Positions 50,794 to 61,700 of a stretch of DNA of 64,000 nt are shown one piece after another. A model generated the notes under the pieces. That model searched no databases. It saw nothing but the letters and a program-made list of their open reading frames with translations, and was not told where the DNA came from. Numbering within the stretch: the stretch's first letter is position 1; every line of letters starts with the position of its first letter. The stretch lies in NCBI RefSeq assembly GCF_020171985.1, contig NZ_JAIVAL010000001.1, forward strand, positions 62,001 to 126,000. Reading direction: 5' to 3'. This DNA comes from Halobacillus halophilus. Lineage in GTDB: Bacteria; Bacillota; Bacilli; Bacillales; Halobacillaceae. Position numbers and translations under genes: made by a program.

Positions 50794-52835
50794 ATATAGT
50801 GTTAAGTCATCCGATTAGTGAATTAAAAGGAGTCGGGGAGAAACTGGAAAGTCAGTTGAATGAACTTGGTCTCTTTACGATTGAGGATCTTCTGTTTTAT
50901 TTTCCGTTTCGATACGATTCTTATGAAGTTAAACCATTAACTGAATTGACCCACAATGAAAAGGCTACGATCGAAGGGGAGGTTGTTTCTGAACCTTCCC
51001 TTAGCTTTTATGGACGAAAAAAATCAAGGTTAACGTTTACTCTTCAGGTGGAGCAGTTTGCTGTAAAAGCTGTTATGTTTAACCGGGCTTTCGCAAAAAA
51101 ACAACTTCATGCCGGGGATACGGTAACTGTTACAGGGAAGTGGGACCAGCAAAGGCTGCAGATCACTGTCAGCCAGTTCAAGAAAGGGGAATCCAAAAGC
51201 CAGGCCCCTATTCAGCCTGTCTATACTTTGAAAGAAGGAGTACCTCTTACTACGCTGCGGAAGTTTATTAAGGCTTCGATTGATGCCTATGAACACGAGA
51301 TACCCGAGATTCTGCCTGAGGATTTACAGCGTGCGTATAAGTTGCCCGAACGCCCGCAAGCTATCAGGCAGATGCACTACCCTGATAGTAGAATCATGCT
51401 CAAACATGCCAAACGCAGATTTATTTATGAGGAATTTCTTATTTTTCAGCTAAAAATGCAGCTGTTAAGAAAACATCATCGCGAGTCAACTACTGGGAAT
51501 GCCCAAGCCTATGATAACAGTAAACTAACATCCTTTGTGCAGGGCCTGCCATTTGAATTAACAAATGCTCAGAAGCGTTCTCTAGCTGAGATTCTGAAAG
51601 ATATGAAAAACCCTCACCGAATGAACCGTCTGCTCCAGGGAGATGTCGGATCTGGTAAAACAGCAGTGGCTGCTATTGCCTTATATGCCTCTATTACAGC
51701 AGGAAAGCAGGGTGCACTTATGGTTCCGACTGAAATACTAGCAGAACAACATTATCAGTCGCTTTTGGAAATGTTTGAAGGTCGTGCTTCAGTGGCTCTC
51801 CTGACAGGTTCAATTAAAGGTAAAAAACGCCGTGAGATTCTAGAGGCTGTGCGGGCAAATAACATTGATATATTGATAGGCACCCACGCCCTTATCCAGG
51901 ATGAAGTAGAGTTTCATGACTTGGGTTTTGTCATTGTTGATGAACAGCACCGTTTTGGAGTTCGGCAGCGCAGAACACTAAGAGATAAAGGTCTGCATCC
52001 TGATGTACTCTTTATGACAGCTACTCCAATACCGAGAACACTAGCGATTACGGCATTCGGGGACATGGATGTGTCTGTCATTGATGAAATGCCGGCAGGA
52101 AGGAAACCGGTAGAAACCTACTGGGTAAAAGGCGAAATGACAGATCGAGTATTATCGTTCATTCAGAAAGAAATTGATCAAGGACACCAGGCGTATGTAA
52201 TTTGTCCCCTTATTGAAGAGTCGGACCAGCTGGATATCCAAAATGCAGTTGATCTTTATAATCAGCTATCCTCTGTATTTGAACCGAATATACCTGTTGG
52301 ACTGATGCATGGACGATTGCATAATGAAGAAAAAGAAGAAGTTATGCAGGAGTTTGCTGAAAACCGATTGAAAGTACTAGTTTCTACTACTGTCGTCGAA
52401 GTAGGAGTTAATGTCCCCAATGCTACAGTAATGGTCATTTATGATGCAGAACGTTTCGGCCTCTCCCAGCTGCATCAGTTGCGGGGGAGAGTAGGGCGTG
52501 GCTCTGATCAAAGTTATTGCATTTTACTTGCGGACCCAAAAGGGGATGTAGGAAAAGAGCGCATGAGAATTATGACGGAAACAACGGATGGGTTTGAACT
52601 TTCTGAACAGGACCTGAAGCTTAGAGGTCCGGGTGATTTCTTTGGAAGAAAACAGAGTGGCATGCCGGAATTTAAAGTGGGGGATATGGTTCATGACTAC
52701 CGTGCCCTAGAAACTGCCCGCCGTGATGCAGCCGAAATTATTACAGAAGAGCGGCTGGACAAGGATCGTTGTTACCGTTCTTTAAGAGATCTTATTTATC
52801 AGGATAAACAAATAATGGGTGAAGTTCTCGATTAA
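50790..52835 (+). CDS. recG: ATP-dependent DNA helicase RecG
   Basis: 681-aa branch-migration helicase that regresses stalled forks and resolves Holliday junctions. The N-terminal wedge (OB-fold, about 55-150) is followed by the DExH core: Walker A GDVGSGKT (284-291), DEQHRFG, TATPIPRTLA, and motif VI QLRGRVGRG with the RecG-specific C-terminal region (DLKLRGPGDFFG). Length matches B. subtilis RecG (682). GTG start overlapping the sdaAA stop; an in-frame GTG at 50799 is an alternative. Confidence 0.97.
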   Translation: MNIVLSHPISELKGVGEKLESQLNELGLFTIEDLLFYFPFRYDSYEVKPLTELTHNEKATIEGEVVSEPSLSFYGRKKSRLTFTLQVEQFAVKAVMFNRAFAKKQLHAGDTVTVTGKWDQQRLQITVSQFKKGESKSQAPIQPVYTLKEGVPLTTLRKFIKASIDAYEHEIPEILPEDLQRAYKLPERPQAIRQMHYPDSRIMLKHAKRRFIYEEFLIFQLKMQLLRKHHRESTTGNAQAYDNSKLTSFVQGLPFELTNAQKRSLAEILKDMKNPHRMNRLLQGDVGSGKTAVAAIALYASITAGKQGALMVPTEILAEQHYQSLLEMFEGRASVALLTGSIKGKKRREILEAVRANNIDILIGTHALIQDEVEFHDLGFVIVDEQHRFGVRQRRTLRDKGLHPDVLFMTATPIPRTLAITAFGDMDVSVIDEMPAGRKPVETYWVKGEMTDRVLSFIQKEIDQGHQAYVICPLIEESDQLDIQNAVDLYNQLSSVFEPNIPVGLMHGRLHNEEKEEVMQEFAENRLKVLVSTTVVEVGVNVPNATVMVIYDAERFGLSQLHQLRGRVGRGSDQSYCILLADPKGDVGKERMRIMTETTDGFELSEQDLKLRGPGDFFGRKQSGMPEFKVGDMVHDYRALETARRDAAEIITEERLDKDRCYRSLRDLIYQDKQIMGEVLD

Positions 52836-52919
52836 ACAGTTTCTCTCACATATTCTGCCTCTGTTCCTCATATGAAGCATTAGATATGTTTCGAAGACTT
52901 AATGAAAGCTGGTGGCAGA

Positions 52920-53837
52920 ATGTTAAAACCGCAACGGCTTAACTACGGGGACCGGGTGGGGGTCATTGCTCCTGCTGGACCTCCAATAGAAAAGGATTTG
53001 AGAAAAGGGTTAGTCGTCTTACGTTCTTTAGGACTAGATCCTGTGCTAGGGGCCCATGTGCTTAGTCAGGGGCATGCTTTTTCATATTTAGCTGCTCCGG
53101 ACGAGGCGCGATTAGAAGATCTACATCGTATGTTTCTTGACCCCTGCATTAAGGCTGTATTTTGCGCGCGCGGGGGATATGGCACAGCAAGGCTTGCCCC
53201 TTATGTAGATTATTCAATAATTCGTTGCAACCCTAAGGTATTTTGGGGGTATAGTGATATTACCTATCTCCACACCGCTATTCATAAATGTAGTAGTTTA
53301 GTTACTTTCCACGGACCTATGGTAGCTTCTGACTTGGGGAAAAATTCGGTTAATAATGAAACCACCGTCTCCTTGAGCCAACTGTTCATTCCAAAGAATA
53401 CAATTTACCGCTATCCTGACTTTTCTTTCAAATCAATTCAAAACGGTAAAGCAGAGGGGATACTTGTTGGAGGAAATCTAACTGTACTTGCAGATTCATT
53501 AGGCACTGATTTTGAACTGAATACAGATAACAGAATTCTATTTATTGAAGAAATCAATGAACCTGCCTACAGAATTGACGCTATGCTTATGCACTTGAAA
53601 CTCGCAGGAAAGTTCGAGCGTGTGAAAGGAGTCATTCTCGGCGATTTCAATCTTGAAGCTTCTGAGTTTGTTGAAACTCAATTGCTGCTCCGTCAGTTTT
53701 TTGCCCCCTATAACATTCCAGTTCTTCAGGGATTCCCGGCCGGACACTGTACGCCCAACTATGGTATTCCTATAGGGGGGAGAGTTTACTTGGATACGAT
53801 CTCTCTAGTCGTAGAATTCGAAACAGGTGTGACGTGA
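52920..53837 (+). CDS. Peptidase S66, LD-carboxypeptidase / MccF-like
   Basis: 305-aa serine peptidase of family S66. The nucleophile is Ser112 in FWGYSDITYLH; the Glu and His of the triad lie in FIEEINEPAYRIDAML and GFPAGHCTPNYGIPIGG. The ARGGYGTARL loop is typical. Members cut the L,D bond of muropeptides (LdcA) in wall recycling, or detoxify microcin C (MccF). Start ATG 52920 is preceded by GGTGG; an in-frame ATG lies six codons upstream. It lies between recG and fapR, which are adjacent in B. subtilis. Confidence 0.88.
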   Translation: MLKPQRLNYGDRVGVIAPAGPPIEKDLRKGLVVLRSLGLDPVLGAHVLSQGHAFSYLAAPDEARLEDLHRMFLDPCIKAVFCARGGYGTARLAPYVDYSIIRCNPKVFWGYSDITYLHTAIHKCSSLVTFHGPMVASDLGKNSVNNETTVSLSQLFIPKNTIYRYPDFSFKSIQNGKAEGILVGGNLTVLADSLGTDFELNTDNRILFIEEINEPAYRIDAMLMHLKLAGKFERVKGVILGDFNLEASEFVETQLLLRQFFAPYNIPVLQGFPAGHCTPNYGIPIGGRVYLDTISLVVEFETGVT

Positions 53838-53862
53838 GGTTAGCTTGTGCAGCACATGATCC

Positions 53863-53891
53863 TTGCGAAAATGAATGTGGTATTATATATT
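53863..53891 (+). promoter_or_regulatory. SigA promoter of fapR-plsX-fab operon
   Basis: TTGCGA (53863-53868), 17 bp, TATATT (53886-53891), followed within 5 bp by the FapR operator. Confidence 0.75.
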
Positions 53892-53895
53892 ACTA

Positions 53896-53912
53896 TTAGT
53901 ACCTAGTCATAA
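53896..53912. promoter_or_regulatory. FapR operator
   Basis: TTAGTACCTAGTCATAA against the FapR consensus TTAGTACCT-nn-TACTAA. The left half is perfect, the right half approximate. Placed just after the -10, so bound FapR blocks transcription until malonyl-CoA rises. Confidence 0.8.
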
Positions 53913-53949
53913 AGCAACTGCTTTTGATTAATTGGACGGTGGAATTACG

Positions 53950-54510
53950 ATGAAGAAGTCTAAAAAGATGAGACAAAAAGAGTTGAAAGAGACGCTTGAG
54001 GTTTCGCCATTTACTACCGACGAGGAGCTAGCTCGCCGTTTTGGAGTCAGCATACAAACCATTCGGCTGGACCGGATGGAGATGTCCATTCCAGAATTGA
54101 GAGAAAGAATTAAATCAGTAGCTACCCAGGAGTGGAATGAAACTGTAAAAGCCCTGCCGATCGAAGAAGTCATTGGTGAAGTTGTGGACTTAGAGTTGGA
54201 TAAACGAGCTATTTCTATTTTAGATATTAGACCAGAGCACGTATTTTCCAGAAATAATATAGCGAGAGGGCATCACCTCTTTGCTCAGGCAAATTCATTA
54301 GCGGTGGCCGTAATCAATGATGAACTTGCTTTAACAGCTCGCTCGGATATCCATTTTCGGAGACAAGTGAAGCTTGGAGAGCGTGTCGTTTCAAAAGCCA
54401 ATGTAGAAGGGAAAGATTCCCGGGGTCACACCATTGTCGGTGTTCAGAGCTATGTTGGAAATGAAGAAGTGTTTGCGGGTACATTTGAGATGTTCCGTTC
54501 GAATCAATAG
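53950..54510 (+). CDS. fapR: Fatty acid and phospholipid biosynthesis repressor FapR
   Basis: 186 aa. N-terminal DeoR-like helix-turn-helix ([21 protein letters not shown]), linker helix, and a hot-dog fold effector domain (about 70-186) that binds malonyl-Co[32 protein letters not shown] (in pieces) is typical. ATG 53950 follows GGTGG; the longer TTG frame is upstream of that. First gene of fapR-plsX-fabD-fabG-acpP and autoregulated through the site at 53896. Confidence 0.95.
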   Translation: MKKSKKMRQKELKETLEVSPFTTDEELARRFGVSIQTIRLDRMEMSIPELRERIKSVATQEWNETVKALPIEEVIGEVVDLELDKRAISILDIRPEHVFSRNNIARGHHLFAQANSLAVAVINDELALTARSDIHFRRQVKLGERVVSKANVEGKDSRGHTIVGVQSYVGNEEVFAGTFEMFRSNQ

Positions 54511-54525
54511 AAGGAGGATCTGTTT

Positions 54526-55530
54526 ATGAAACTAGCTATTGATGCTATGGGCGGGGATCACGCACCAGAAGCCATCGTGAAAGGGGCTGTTCATGCGGCT
54601 GAAGAAATTGAAGGCGTCGAAATTACTTTGGTCGGAGATCAAGAACAGATTAACCCTTTTCTAAAAGGACAGTCTAATATTAAAGTGGTACATACAACAG
54701 AAGTGATAACTTCGGAAGATGAGCCTGTCAGGGCGGTCCGAAGGAAAAAAAACGCTTCCATGGTCTTAATGGCTAAGGAAGTGAAAGAAGGAAGAGCAGA
54801 CGGTTGTGTATCTGCAGGTAACACGGGAGCTTTAATGAGCGCCGGTCTGTTTGTAGTGGGACGCATGGAAGGTGTAGAGCGTCCAGCTCTCAGCCCGACA
54901 TTGCCTACCCAGGATGGTCAGGGATTCTTAATGCTTGATGTCGGTGCCAATGTAGATGCAAAGCCTGAGCACCTTCTCCAATACGCAGTTATAGGATCCA
55001 TATATGCAGAAAACGTACGGAAAATATCCAAGCCGCGTGTAGGCTTACTCAATGTAGGCACTGAAGATGGAAAAGGGACAGACCTTACTAAAAAAACGTT
55101 CCAGCTTTTGAAAGAGGCTCCAATAAATTTCATTGGAAATGTAGAAGCTCGTGACCTTCTGGATGGTGCGGCGGATGTCGTTGTAACGGATGGTTTTACC
55201 GGCAATATAGCACTTAAGACTATAGAAGGAACCGCAATGACCATGTTTTCCATGATGAAGAAAACGTTTATGAGCAATATTAAGACAAAAATTGCTGCAG
55301 GATTAGCTAAAAATGACCTGAGAAAACTTAAAGGTCAGCTGGATTATTCGGAGTATGGAGGTGCGGGGCTGTTTGGCCTGGCAGCGCCAGTGATTAAAGC
55401 GCATGGCTCCTCTAACGAACGGGCCGCTTATAACGCTATCCGCCAGGCTTGTGAGATGATCGAACTTGATGTCACTCAAACCATTTCAAATACACTGAAG
55501 ACCATTCAGTCAGAGGAGGAAGAAAAGTGA
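54526..55530 (+). CDS. plsX: Phosphate acyltransferase PlsX
   Basis: 334 aa. It converts acyl-ACP to acyl-phosphate for PlsY, the first step of membrane phospholipid synthesis. Starts [20 protein letters not shown], then [14 protein letters not shown] and [17 protein letters not shown], all diagnostic. AAGGAGG ribosome site. Stop overlaps fabD by four bases. Confidence 0.97.
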   Translation: MKLAIDAMGGDHAPEAIVKGAVHAAEEIEGVEITLVGDQEQINPFLKGQSNIKVVHTTEVITSEDEPVRAVRRKKNASMVLMAKEVKEGRADGCVSAGNTGALMSAGLFVVGRMEGVERPALSPTLPTQDGQGFLMLDVGANVDAKPEHLLQYAVIGSIYAENVRKISKPRVGLLNVGTEDGKGTDLTKKTFQLLKEAPINFIGNVEARDLLDGAADVVVTDGFTGNIALKTIEGTAMTMFSMMKKTFMSNIKTKIAAGLAKNDLRKLKGQLDYSEYGGAGLFGLAAPVIKAHGSSNERAAYNAIRQACEMIELDVTQTISNTLKTIQSEEEEK

Positions 55531-56468
55531 AAAAAACAGCTTTTATTTTTCCAGGACAGGGATCACAAGAAGTAGGAATGGGTAAAGCAATGTATGACTT
55601 CTATCCTTCTGTTAAAAAAATGTTTGACGATGCCGATGATGTACTCGGTTATTCATTGACCACGCTTATGTTCGAAGGTCCCCAGGAAGAACTAACTAAA
55701 ACGGAGAACGCTCAGCCAGCTTTATTGCTAAATAGTGTGGCTATTAACCATGTCTTAAAAGAAGAAGGCATCAAACCTTCTATGACAGCGGGACATAGTC
55801 TGGGTGAATATAGTGCTCTTGTAGCATCTGGTTCCCTTGACCCAATGGAAGCTGTTCAGCTTGTGCACACACGAGGGAAGCTGATGGAAGAAGCTTACCC
55901 GACGGGGAAAGGGTCAATGGCTGCCGTACTGGGACTTTCTCAGGAGGAAATCGAGAAAGTTCTTGAAGGGTTTAATGACGAGGATCCAGTTGACCTGGCG
56001 AATATTAATTGCCCTGGGCAAATTGTCATTTCTGGAACAAAAGACGGAGTAGCGCAGGCATCAGAACAGTTGTCCGAAGCTGGAGCTAAGCGTGTACTTC
56101 CTTTGAATGTGAGCGGGCCCTTCCACTCCCGTCTCATGAAACCCGCAAGTGATGACTTTGCCGACCATTTGTCTGAGAATTCGATTTCGGAAGCGTCTGT
56201 TCCTGTCTATGCAAATGTTACCGCAGGTCCTGTTACAAAAGCGGATGAAATTGAAAAGCTGCTTGTGAAGCAGTTATATTCCCCGGTTCGTTTTCAGCAA
56301 ATACTTGAAGCATTTGTAGAAGAAGATGTTGATGCGATCGTAGAAATTGGTCATGGCAAAGTCTTGAGCGGACTTGTACGAAAAGTTAAGCGTAGAATGA
56401 AAACATTTAATGTTCAGGATCCTGAAACAGTCGAGCAATTTACCCAATGGTATAAGGAGGACTCTTAA
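55527..56468 (+). CDS. fabD: Malonyl-CoA:ACP transacylase
   Basis: 313 aa. Active serine Ser91 in [26 protein letters not shown] near the start, and the catalytic His in [10 protein letters not shown]. Moves malonyl from CoA to ACP. GTG start, AGGAGG upstream within the end of plsX. Its last base is shared with the fabG start (TAATG). Confidence 0.97.
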   Translation: MKKTAFIFPGQGSQEVGMGKAMYDFYPSVKKMFDDADDVLGYSLTTLMFEGPQEELTKTENAQPALLLNSVAINHVLKEEGIKPSMTAGHSLGEYSALVASGSLDPMEAVQLVHTRGKLMEEAYPTGKGSMAAVLGLSQEEIEKVLEGFNDEDPVDLANINCPGQIVISGTKDGVAQASEQLSEAGAKRVLPLNVSGPFHSRLMKPASDDFADHLSENSISEASVPVYANVTAGPVTKADEIEKLLVKQLYSPVRFQQILEAFVEEDVDAIVEIGHGKVLSGLVRKVKRRMKTFNVQDPETVEQFTQWYKEDS

Positions 56469-57208
56469 TGTTACAACAACAAGCAGCTCTTGTTACAGGG
56501 GCATCCCGCGGAATTGGACGAGCCATTGCTATGGAACTCGCTTCTAAAGGGGCGAAAGTCGCCGTTAACTATGCTGGAAGTGAAGATAAAGCAGAAGCAG
56601 TTGTGCAGGAAATTATTGATCAGGGTGGAGAAGCTATTAAAATCCAGGCTGATGTAACGAGTGAAGACGACGTTAAACGAATGATTAAAACTGTCGTAGA
56701 TGAATTCGGAAGCCTTGATATTCTAGTTAATAACGCGGGTATTACGAAAGATAACTTACTTATGAGGATGAAAGAAGAAGAATTCGATTCCGTTATTGAT
56801 ACTAACCTTAAAGGCGTATTTCTTTGTACCAAAGGCGTAACGCGTCAGATGATGAAACAAAAGTATGGTCGTATCATCAATGTCGCTTCTATCGTAGGGG
56901 TTTCAGGAAATGCTGGGCAGGCTAATTATGTAGCTGCAAAAGCAGGGGTGATCGGCATGACTAAGTCAAACGCCAAAGAATTAGCTTCAAGGAATATTCA
57001 GGTTAATGCCGTTGCACCAGGCTATATAACTACAGATATGACAGATTCGCTTACATTCGAACAAAGAGAACAGATGTTATCCTTAATTCCTTTGAACCGT
57101 CTTGGTGAAGCGGCAGACGTGGCTCGTGTTGTCCGTTTTCTAGCTTCAGAAGACGCTGCTTATATGACTGGTCAGACCTTGCATGTAGATGGCGGAATGG
57201 TCATGTAA
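56468..57208 (+). CDS. fabG: 3-oxoacyl-ACP reductase
   Basis: 246-aa SDR of type II fatty acid synthesis. NADP site [19 protein letters not shown], and the catalytic triad Ser141, Tyr154, Lys158 (NYVAAKAG). Ends with HVDGGMVM, as usual. AAGGAGG ribosome site within fabD. Confidence 0.96.
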   Translation: MLQQQAALVTGASRGIGRAIAMELASKGAKVAVNYAGSEDKAEAVVQEIIDQGGEAIKIQADVTSEDDVKRMIKTVVDEFGSLDILVNNAGITKDNLLMRMKEEEFDSVIDTNLKGVFLCTKGVTRQMMKQKYGRIINVASIVGVSGNAGQANYVAAKAGVIGMTKSNAKELASRNIQVNAVAPGYITTDMTDSLTFEQREQMLSLIPLNRLGEAADVARVVRFLASEDAAYMTGQTLHVDGGMVM

Positions 57209-57267
57209 AAATAATATGGTTTTTCGCTAGAAAATTTACTATAATGACTGAAGGGAGGTGAAGTCCA

Positions 57268-57501
57268 ATGGCAGATACATTTGATCGAGTAAAACAAATC
57301 ATCGTTGATCGTTTAGACGTTGAGGAATCTAAAGTAACAATGGAGGCTTCCTTCAAAGAAGATTTAGAAGCAGACTCTTTAGACGTAGTAGAGCTTGTAA
57401 TGGAGCTTGAAGATGAGTTTGATATGGAAATCTCAGACGAAGAAGCTGAAAAAATCAATACAGTTGGGGACGCTGTGAATTACATAAACAGTGTACTATA
57501 A
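57268..57501 (+). CDS. acpP: Acyl carrier protein
   Basis: 77-aa acidic four-helix protein; phosphopantetheine attaches at Ser37 in [24 protein letters not shown] ribosome site. Fifth gene of the FapR operon; a modest GCTGTCTG/CAGGCAGC hairpin follows at about 57512-57536 and may lower read-through into rnc. Confidence 0.97.
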   Translation: MADTFDRVKQIIVDRLDVEESKVTMEASFKEDLEADSLDVVELVMELEDEFDMEISDEEAEKINTVGDAVNYINSVL

Positions 57502-57581
57502 CCCTTCAAACATGCTGTCTGTGTAAAAGCAGGCAGCCTTTCCTATTGATGAGAAATTTATAGCAAAGGACAAGGTGATTT

Positions 57582-58274
57582 ATGGATGATTTTTCCAGTT
57601 TCCAGAAGAGAGTCAATATCCACTTCCAGGATGTCTCGTTACTGGAACAAGCTTTCACACATTCATCTTATGTGAATGAGCATCGTAAAACGGAACGCAA
57701 GGATAATGAGCGTCTGGAATTTTTAGGGGATGCTGTTTTGGAATTAGGTGTATCCCAATACCTGTATCGGGAGTTTCCTGATATGGCAGAAGGGGAACTT
57801 ACCAAGTTTCGGGCTTCTATAGTCTGTGAGGCATCTCTCGTAGATTTCGCAAAAGACCTTAACTTTCACGAGCTTATTTTATTAGGCAAAGGAGAGGAAT
57901 TAACAGGTGGACGCAACCGGCCAGCCTTGCTCGCCGATGTATTTGAAGCCTTCATTGGAGCTTTATATTTGGATCAAGGCTTTGAAGAGGTGGTTACATT
58001 CTTAGAGAAGTATGTTTACCCTAAAGTTAAAAAAGGTGCTTTTTCTCATGCGATGGATTTTAAAAGTCAACTCCAGGAATATATTCAGCGGGATAAGAAT
58101 AGTAAGATAGAATATGAAATTGTAGAAGAAAGAGGACCTGCCCACAGCAGAGAATTTATTGCTCATGTACGGATCCAGGGAGAAGTTGGTGGAATCGGGG
58201 TCGGCAGAACAAAGAAAGAGGCAGAGCAGCGAGCTGCACAAAAAGCATTAGAAAATCACGGAGCCCTTTCCTGA
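57582..58274 (+). CDS. rnc: Ribonuclease III
   Basis: 230 aa. The catalytic helix is [19 protein letters not shown] (Glu46, Asp50) with a second acidic set in [21 protein letters not shown]-terminal double-stranded RNA-binding domain starts near [20 protein letters not shown]. Processes rRNA and structured RNAs. AAGGTG ribosome site. A strong terminator follows, so smc has its own promoter. Confidence 0.97.
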   Translation: MDDFSSFQKRVNIHFQDVSLLEQAFTHSSYVNEHRKTERKDNERLEFLGDAVLELGVSQYLYREFPDMAEGELTKFRASIVCEASLVDFAKDLNFHELILLGKGEELTGGRNRPALLADVFEAFIGALYLDQGFEEVVTFLEKYVYPKVKKGAFSHAMDFKSQLQEYIQRDKNSKIEYEIVEERGPAHSREFIAHVRIQGEVGGIGVGRTKKEAEQRAAQKALENHGALS

Positions 58275-58321
58275 AAAAAGGACAGGCTAGAACTCGAATA
58301 AAGTTCTAGCCTGTCCTTTTT
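58275..58321. terminator. Bidirectional terminator between rnc and yfkK-like gene
   Basis: A 20-bp stem (58275-58294 with 58302-58321) including GGACAGGCTAG/CTAGCCTGTCC, with A5 and T5 flanks. Confidence 0.93.
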
Positions 58322-58335
58322 ATTCTTGAACTTAT

Positions 58336-58563
58336 TTATTGAGGCTTCCGAAATCTACCCAATTCTTGAACAAAGGTTTGAATTTCAGACACACTTAACT
58401 GTCCTTTCATTTGAACAATATCATGTAATTCCTTAATCTCGTCGTACTTTTCTAAATCGTAGTCATCAGGATCCATGATGGTGCGGTTCACAACTTGTAG
58501 CCGATCCGCCATATCGTTAATAATGAATTCAAGATTCTCGCGCGTAGGTTCTTCTAAACTCAA
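58336..58563 (-). CDS. yfkK: UPF0435 / DUF1128 family protein, YfkK-like
   Basis: 75-aa helical protein: TRENLEFIINDMADRLQVVN and DYDLEKYDEIKELHDIVQMK match the UPF0435 (YfkK) family pattern. TTG start with AGGAGG. Function unknown. It lies on the opposite strand between rnc and smc, which are neighbours in B. subtilis, so it has been inserted here in this lineage. Confidence 0.88.
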   Translation of the reverse strand: MSLEEPTRENLEFIINDMADRLQVVNRTIMDPDDYDLEKYDEIKELHDIVQMKGQLSVSEIQTFVQELGRFRKPQ

Positions 58564-58754
58564 GACAAATCCTCCTTCAAAGCTCCTATTATGGGCTAAT
58601 ACATATAATAAAATACTTTTCCGCTTTTTAAAACCCTGGCTTTTAGGAAAAATGAAAGTTCTTACGGCTCGTCATCACTTCCTACCGTAGGGCGGATGTT
58701 TATGATAAAATAAATTAGTTGAGTGAAAGATTGTGAATATACAGGAGGATGAAT

Positions 58755-61700
58755 ATGTTCCTCAAACAGTTAGATACCGTAGGGTTTAAATCATTTGCTG
58801 AAAGAGTAACCGTCGATTTCGTACCGGGCGTCACATCAGTTGTCGGTCCAAACGGAAGCGGCAAAAGTAATATTACGGATGCTATACGCTGGGTGCTGGG
58901 AGAGCAGTCAGCCAGATCTCTCAGAGGATCGAAAATGGAAGATATCATTTTCGCAGGCAGCGACACAAGAAAAGCGCAGAACATGGCTGAAGTCACTTTG
59001 ACGCTTGATAATTCAGATCAGACCCTTCCTCTTGATTATCAGGAGGTTAGTGTGACGAGGCGAGTCTTCCGTTCAGGAGAAAGTGAATTTTATATTAATA
59101 ATCAAACATGCAGATTAAAAGATATTGTTGATTTATTTATGGACTCAGGTCTCGGGCGTGAGGCTTTTTCCATTATTAGTCAGGGTAAAGTTGAAGAAAT
59201 TTTAAGCTCAAAAGCAGAAGAGCGGCGCTCGATTTTCGAAGAAGCTGCAGGAGTTTTAAAATACAAACAGAGAAAGAAGAAAGCGGAATATAAACTAGCA
59301 GAAACTCAGGAGAACTTAAATCGGGTAGAAGACATTATTCATGAAATAGATGGACAGCTCGAACCCCTAAAGGAACAAGCGGCTGTAGCTAAAGACTACT
59401 TAGATAAAAAGGAAGATTTGAAACAAATAGAGGTTTCCCTATTAATCACACAAATAGAAAACCTTCACGGAGAGTGGCAGGAACTCCTTAAAGAATTAGC
59501 TGAGGTTAAAGAACAGGAATCCGAACTGCGTACACATATCGAAGAAAAAGAAACTGCTATTGTGAAGCAGCGGGATACGATGCAGGCTCTTGATGAATCA
59601 ATAGAGGATCTACAGGAAACCCTTCTTGTTCTAACTAAAGAGCTGGAAAATCTTGAAGGCAGACGAGAACTTATGAAAGAGCGTCATAAGCACTTCGAAG
59701 AGAATAAAACAAAAGTCGAACAAGATTATGAAGAGCTTTCGAGTAAATTGGCTGAACTTCAAAGCACAGCACAAAGGGAAATAAATCAATTAAATGCGTT
59801 CAAGCAGCAACGAAAGCAGACCAAAGATGATCTTGAGCAGACGAACCAGGCGCTTAGTGAAGATATAGAGGTTATTGAAGAGCAGATCGAAGACCTTAAA
59901 AGTGACTATATTGATCTTCTGAACGAACAGGCAGCCAAGAGAAATGAAAAGCAGTCCCTGGAAAAGCAGGTATCACAGATCAATAATAAAAAGAACCATC
60001 AACAAACACGCTTCAGTGACCTAAGGGACGAACGAGAAGCGCTGGAAACCAGCTTAACTGAAGCTGCAGAAAAGCTGAAGAATATATCCGATCTGCGCGA
60101 GAAGAAGGAAAAACATTTAGCCAGTCTTCAAAAAGAACTGGAAGGAAATCAACAGTCCTATCAGGATTGGCAGGAGAAATTGTATAAAGGCTACCAATAC
60201 TTAGAAAAGCTGCGATCAAAAAAAGAAATGCTGGAAGATATGAAAGAAGATTTCTCGGGCTATTATCAGGGTGTTCGTGAAGTATTAAAAGCAAGACAAA
60301 ACCAGCAGCTTATGGACATTGAAGGTGCTATGCTGGAACTGATCGATATCCCGGGGGATTATTTAACTGCTATTGAGACGGCTCTTGGAGCCCAGGCTCA
60401 GCATATTGTTGTTAAAGATGATCAAGCTGGCAGAAAGGCGATTCACTGGCTTAAGAAAAATAATAAAGGCCGTGCCACTTTCTTACCTTTAACTTCAATA
60501 CAGCCGCGATCCGTGCATAACCAGGCGGCTTCAAAACTCCCTGAGCAGGAAGGCTTTGTAGGAATCGCCGCTGACCTCGTAACGTATGACAGTCGTTTCA
60601 AAAAAGCGATCCAACACCTTCTAGGACATATAGTTATCGCAAAAGACTTACAGCACGCCAATTCGATTGCTCAATTCCTAAATCGCAAATACCGGATTGT
60701 CACGCTTGAAGGAGACGTGGTAAACCCTGGTGGATCCATGTCAGGTGGAGCTCAGAAAAGATCGGGACAGTCGCTTTTCACTCGGGAAAAAGAGCTATTG
60801 GAACTTAGAGATAAAATTGAAGAATTTCAATCCAAGACTGAGCAAGTGGAAGAAAAAGTTAAAACTTTAAAGGATGAAACCACTAACCAGCAGCAAGAGA
60901 TAGAGCGAGTGAGCCAGGAAGTAGCAGAGCTAAAAAATGAAGAATATGAGAGACAGTCTGATAAGCGTGAACAACAAGTGAAAATGGATCACTTAAATAG
61001 TCAGCTTCAGCTATTTGATCAGGATCAGGCTCAGTTTGAACAAGACAGGGACCAGGCTGGTAATCTAATGAGTGAGCTTGATAGAGATCTAAAAGCATTA
61101 ACGCAGAAACTGGAAAATATTCAAAAAGAAATTGACGACTTAACAGCGGCAAAGGACCGGCAAAAAGTGGATGAAGCTAATTTACAGAGCCGACGACAAG
61201 AGCTCCAGATTCAATTGGCTGAACAGGAATCATCTGTCCAAAATCAACAGGAAAAAGCTGACCGTTATAATCAGGAACTAGCTTCCGTTAAAGCCGAACT
61301 GGAAGAAAATCGAGAGGAACACAAACGTTTAATGGAAGTATTTAATTCTAACCAGACGGAAGAAGAAGTCCTGGCATCCATTGAGGAAACAAAACAGAGA
61401 AAAGAAGCTACGTCTTCACTCATTCAGGATAGAAGAAAAGAGAGAAATCAACATGGACAGGAAATCCAGAAGGCTGAACAATTGTTGAAAGAACAAAAAA
61501 GACGTCAGCAAAACTTCACTCAGGATATTCAGCAAAAAGAAGTGAAAGCAAACCGGCTGGATGTGGAGCTTGAAAATCTACTGAACTATCTACAAGAGGA
61601 GTACGTTATCACATTCGAAAAAGCTAAGAATGACTATCCTCCTGTAGAGGATGTTGATCAGGCATCCACCGATGTCAAGCTGATCAAAAGATCCATTGAA

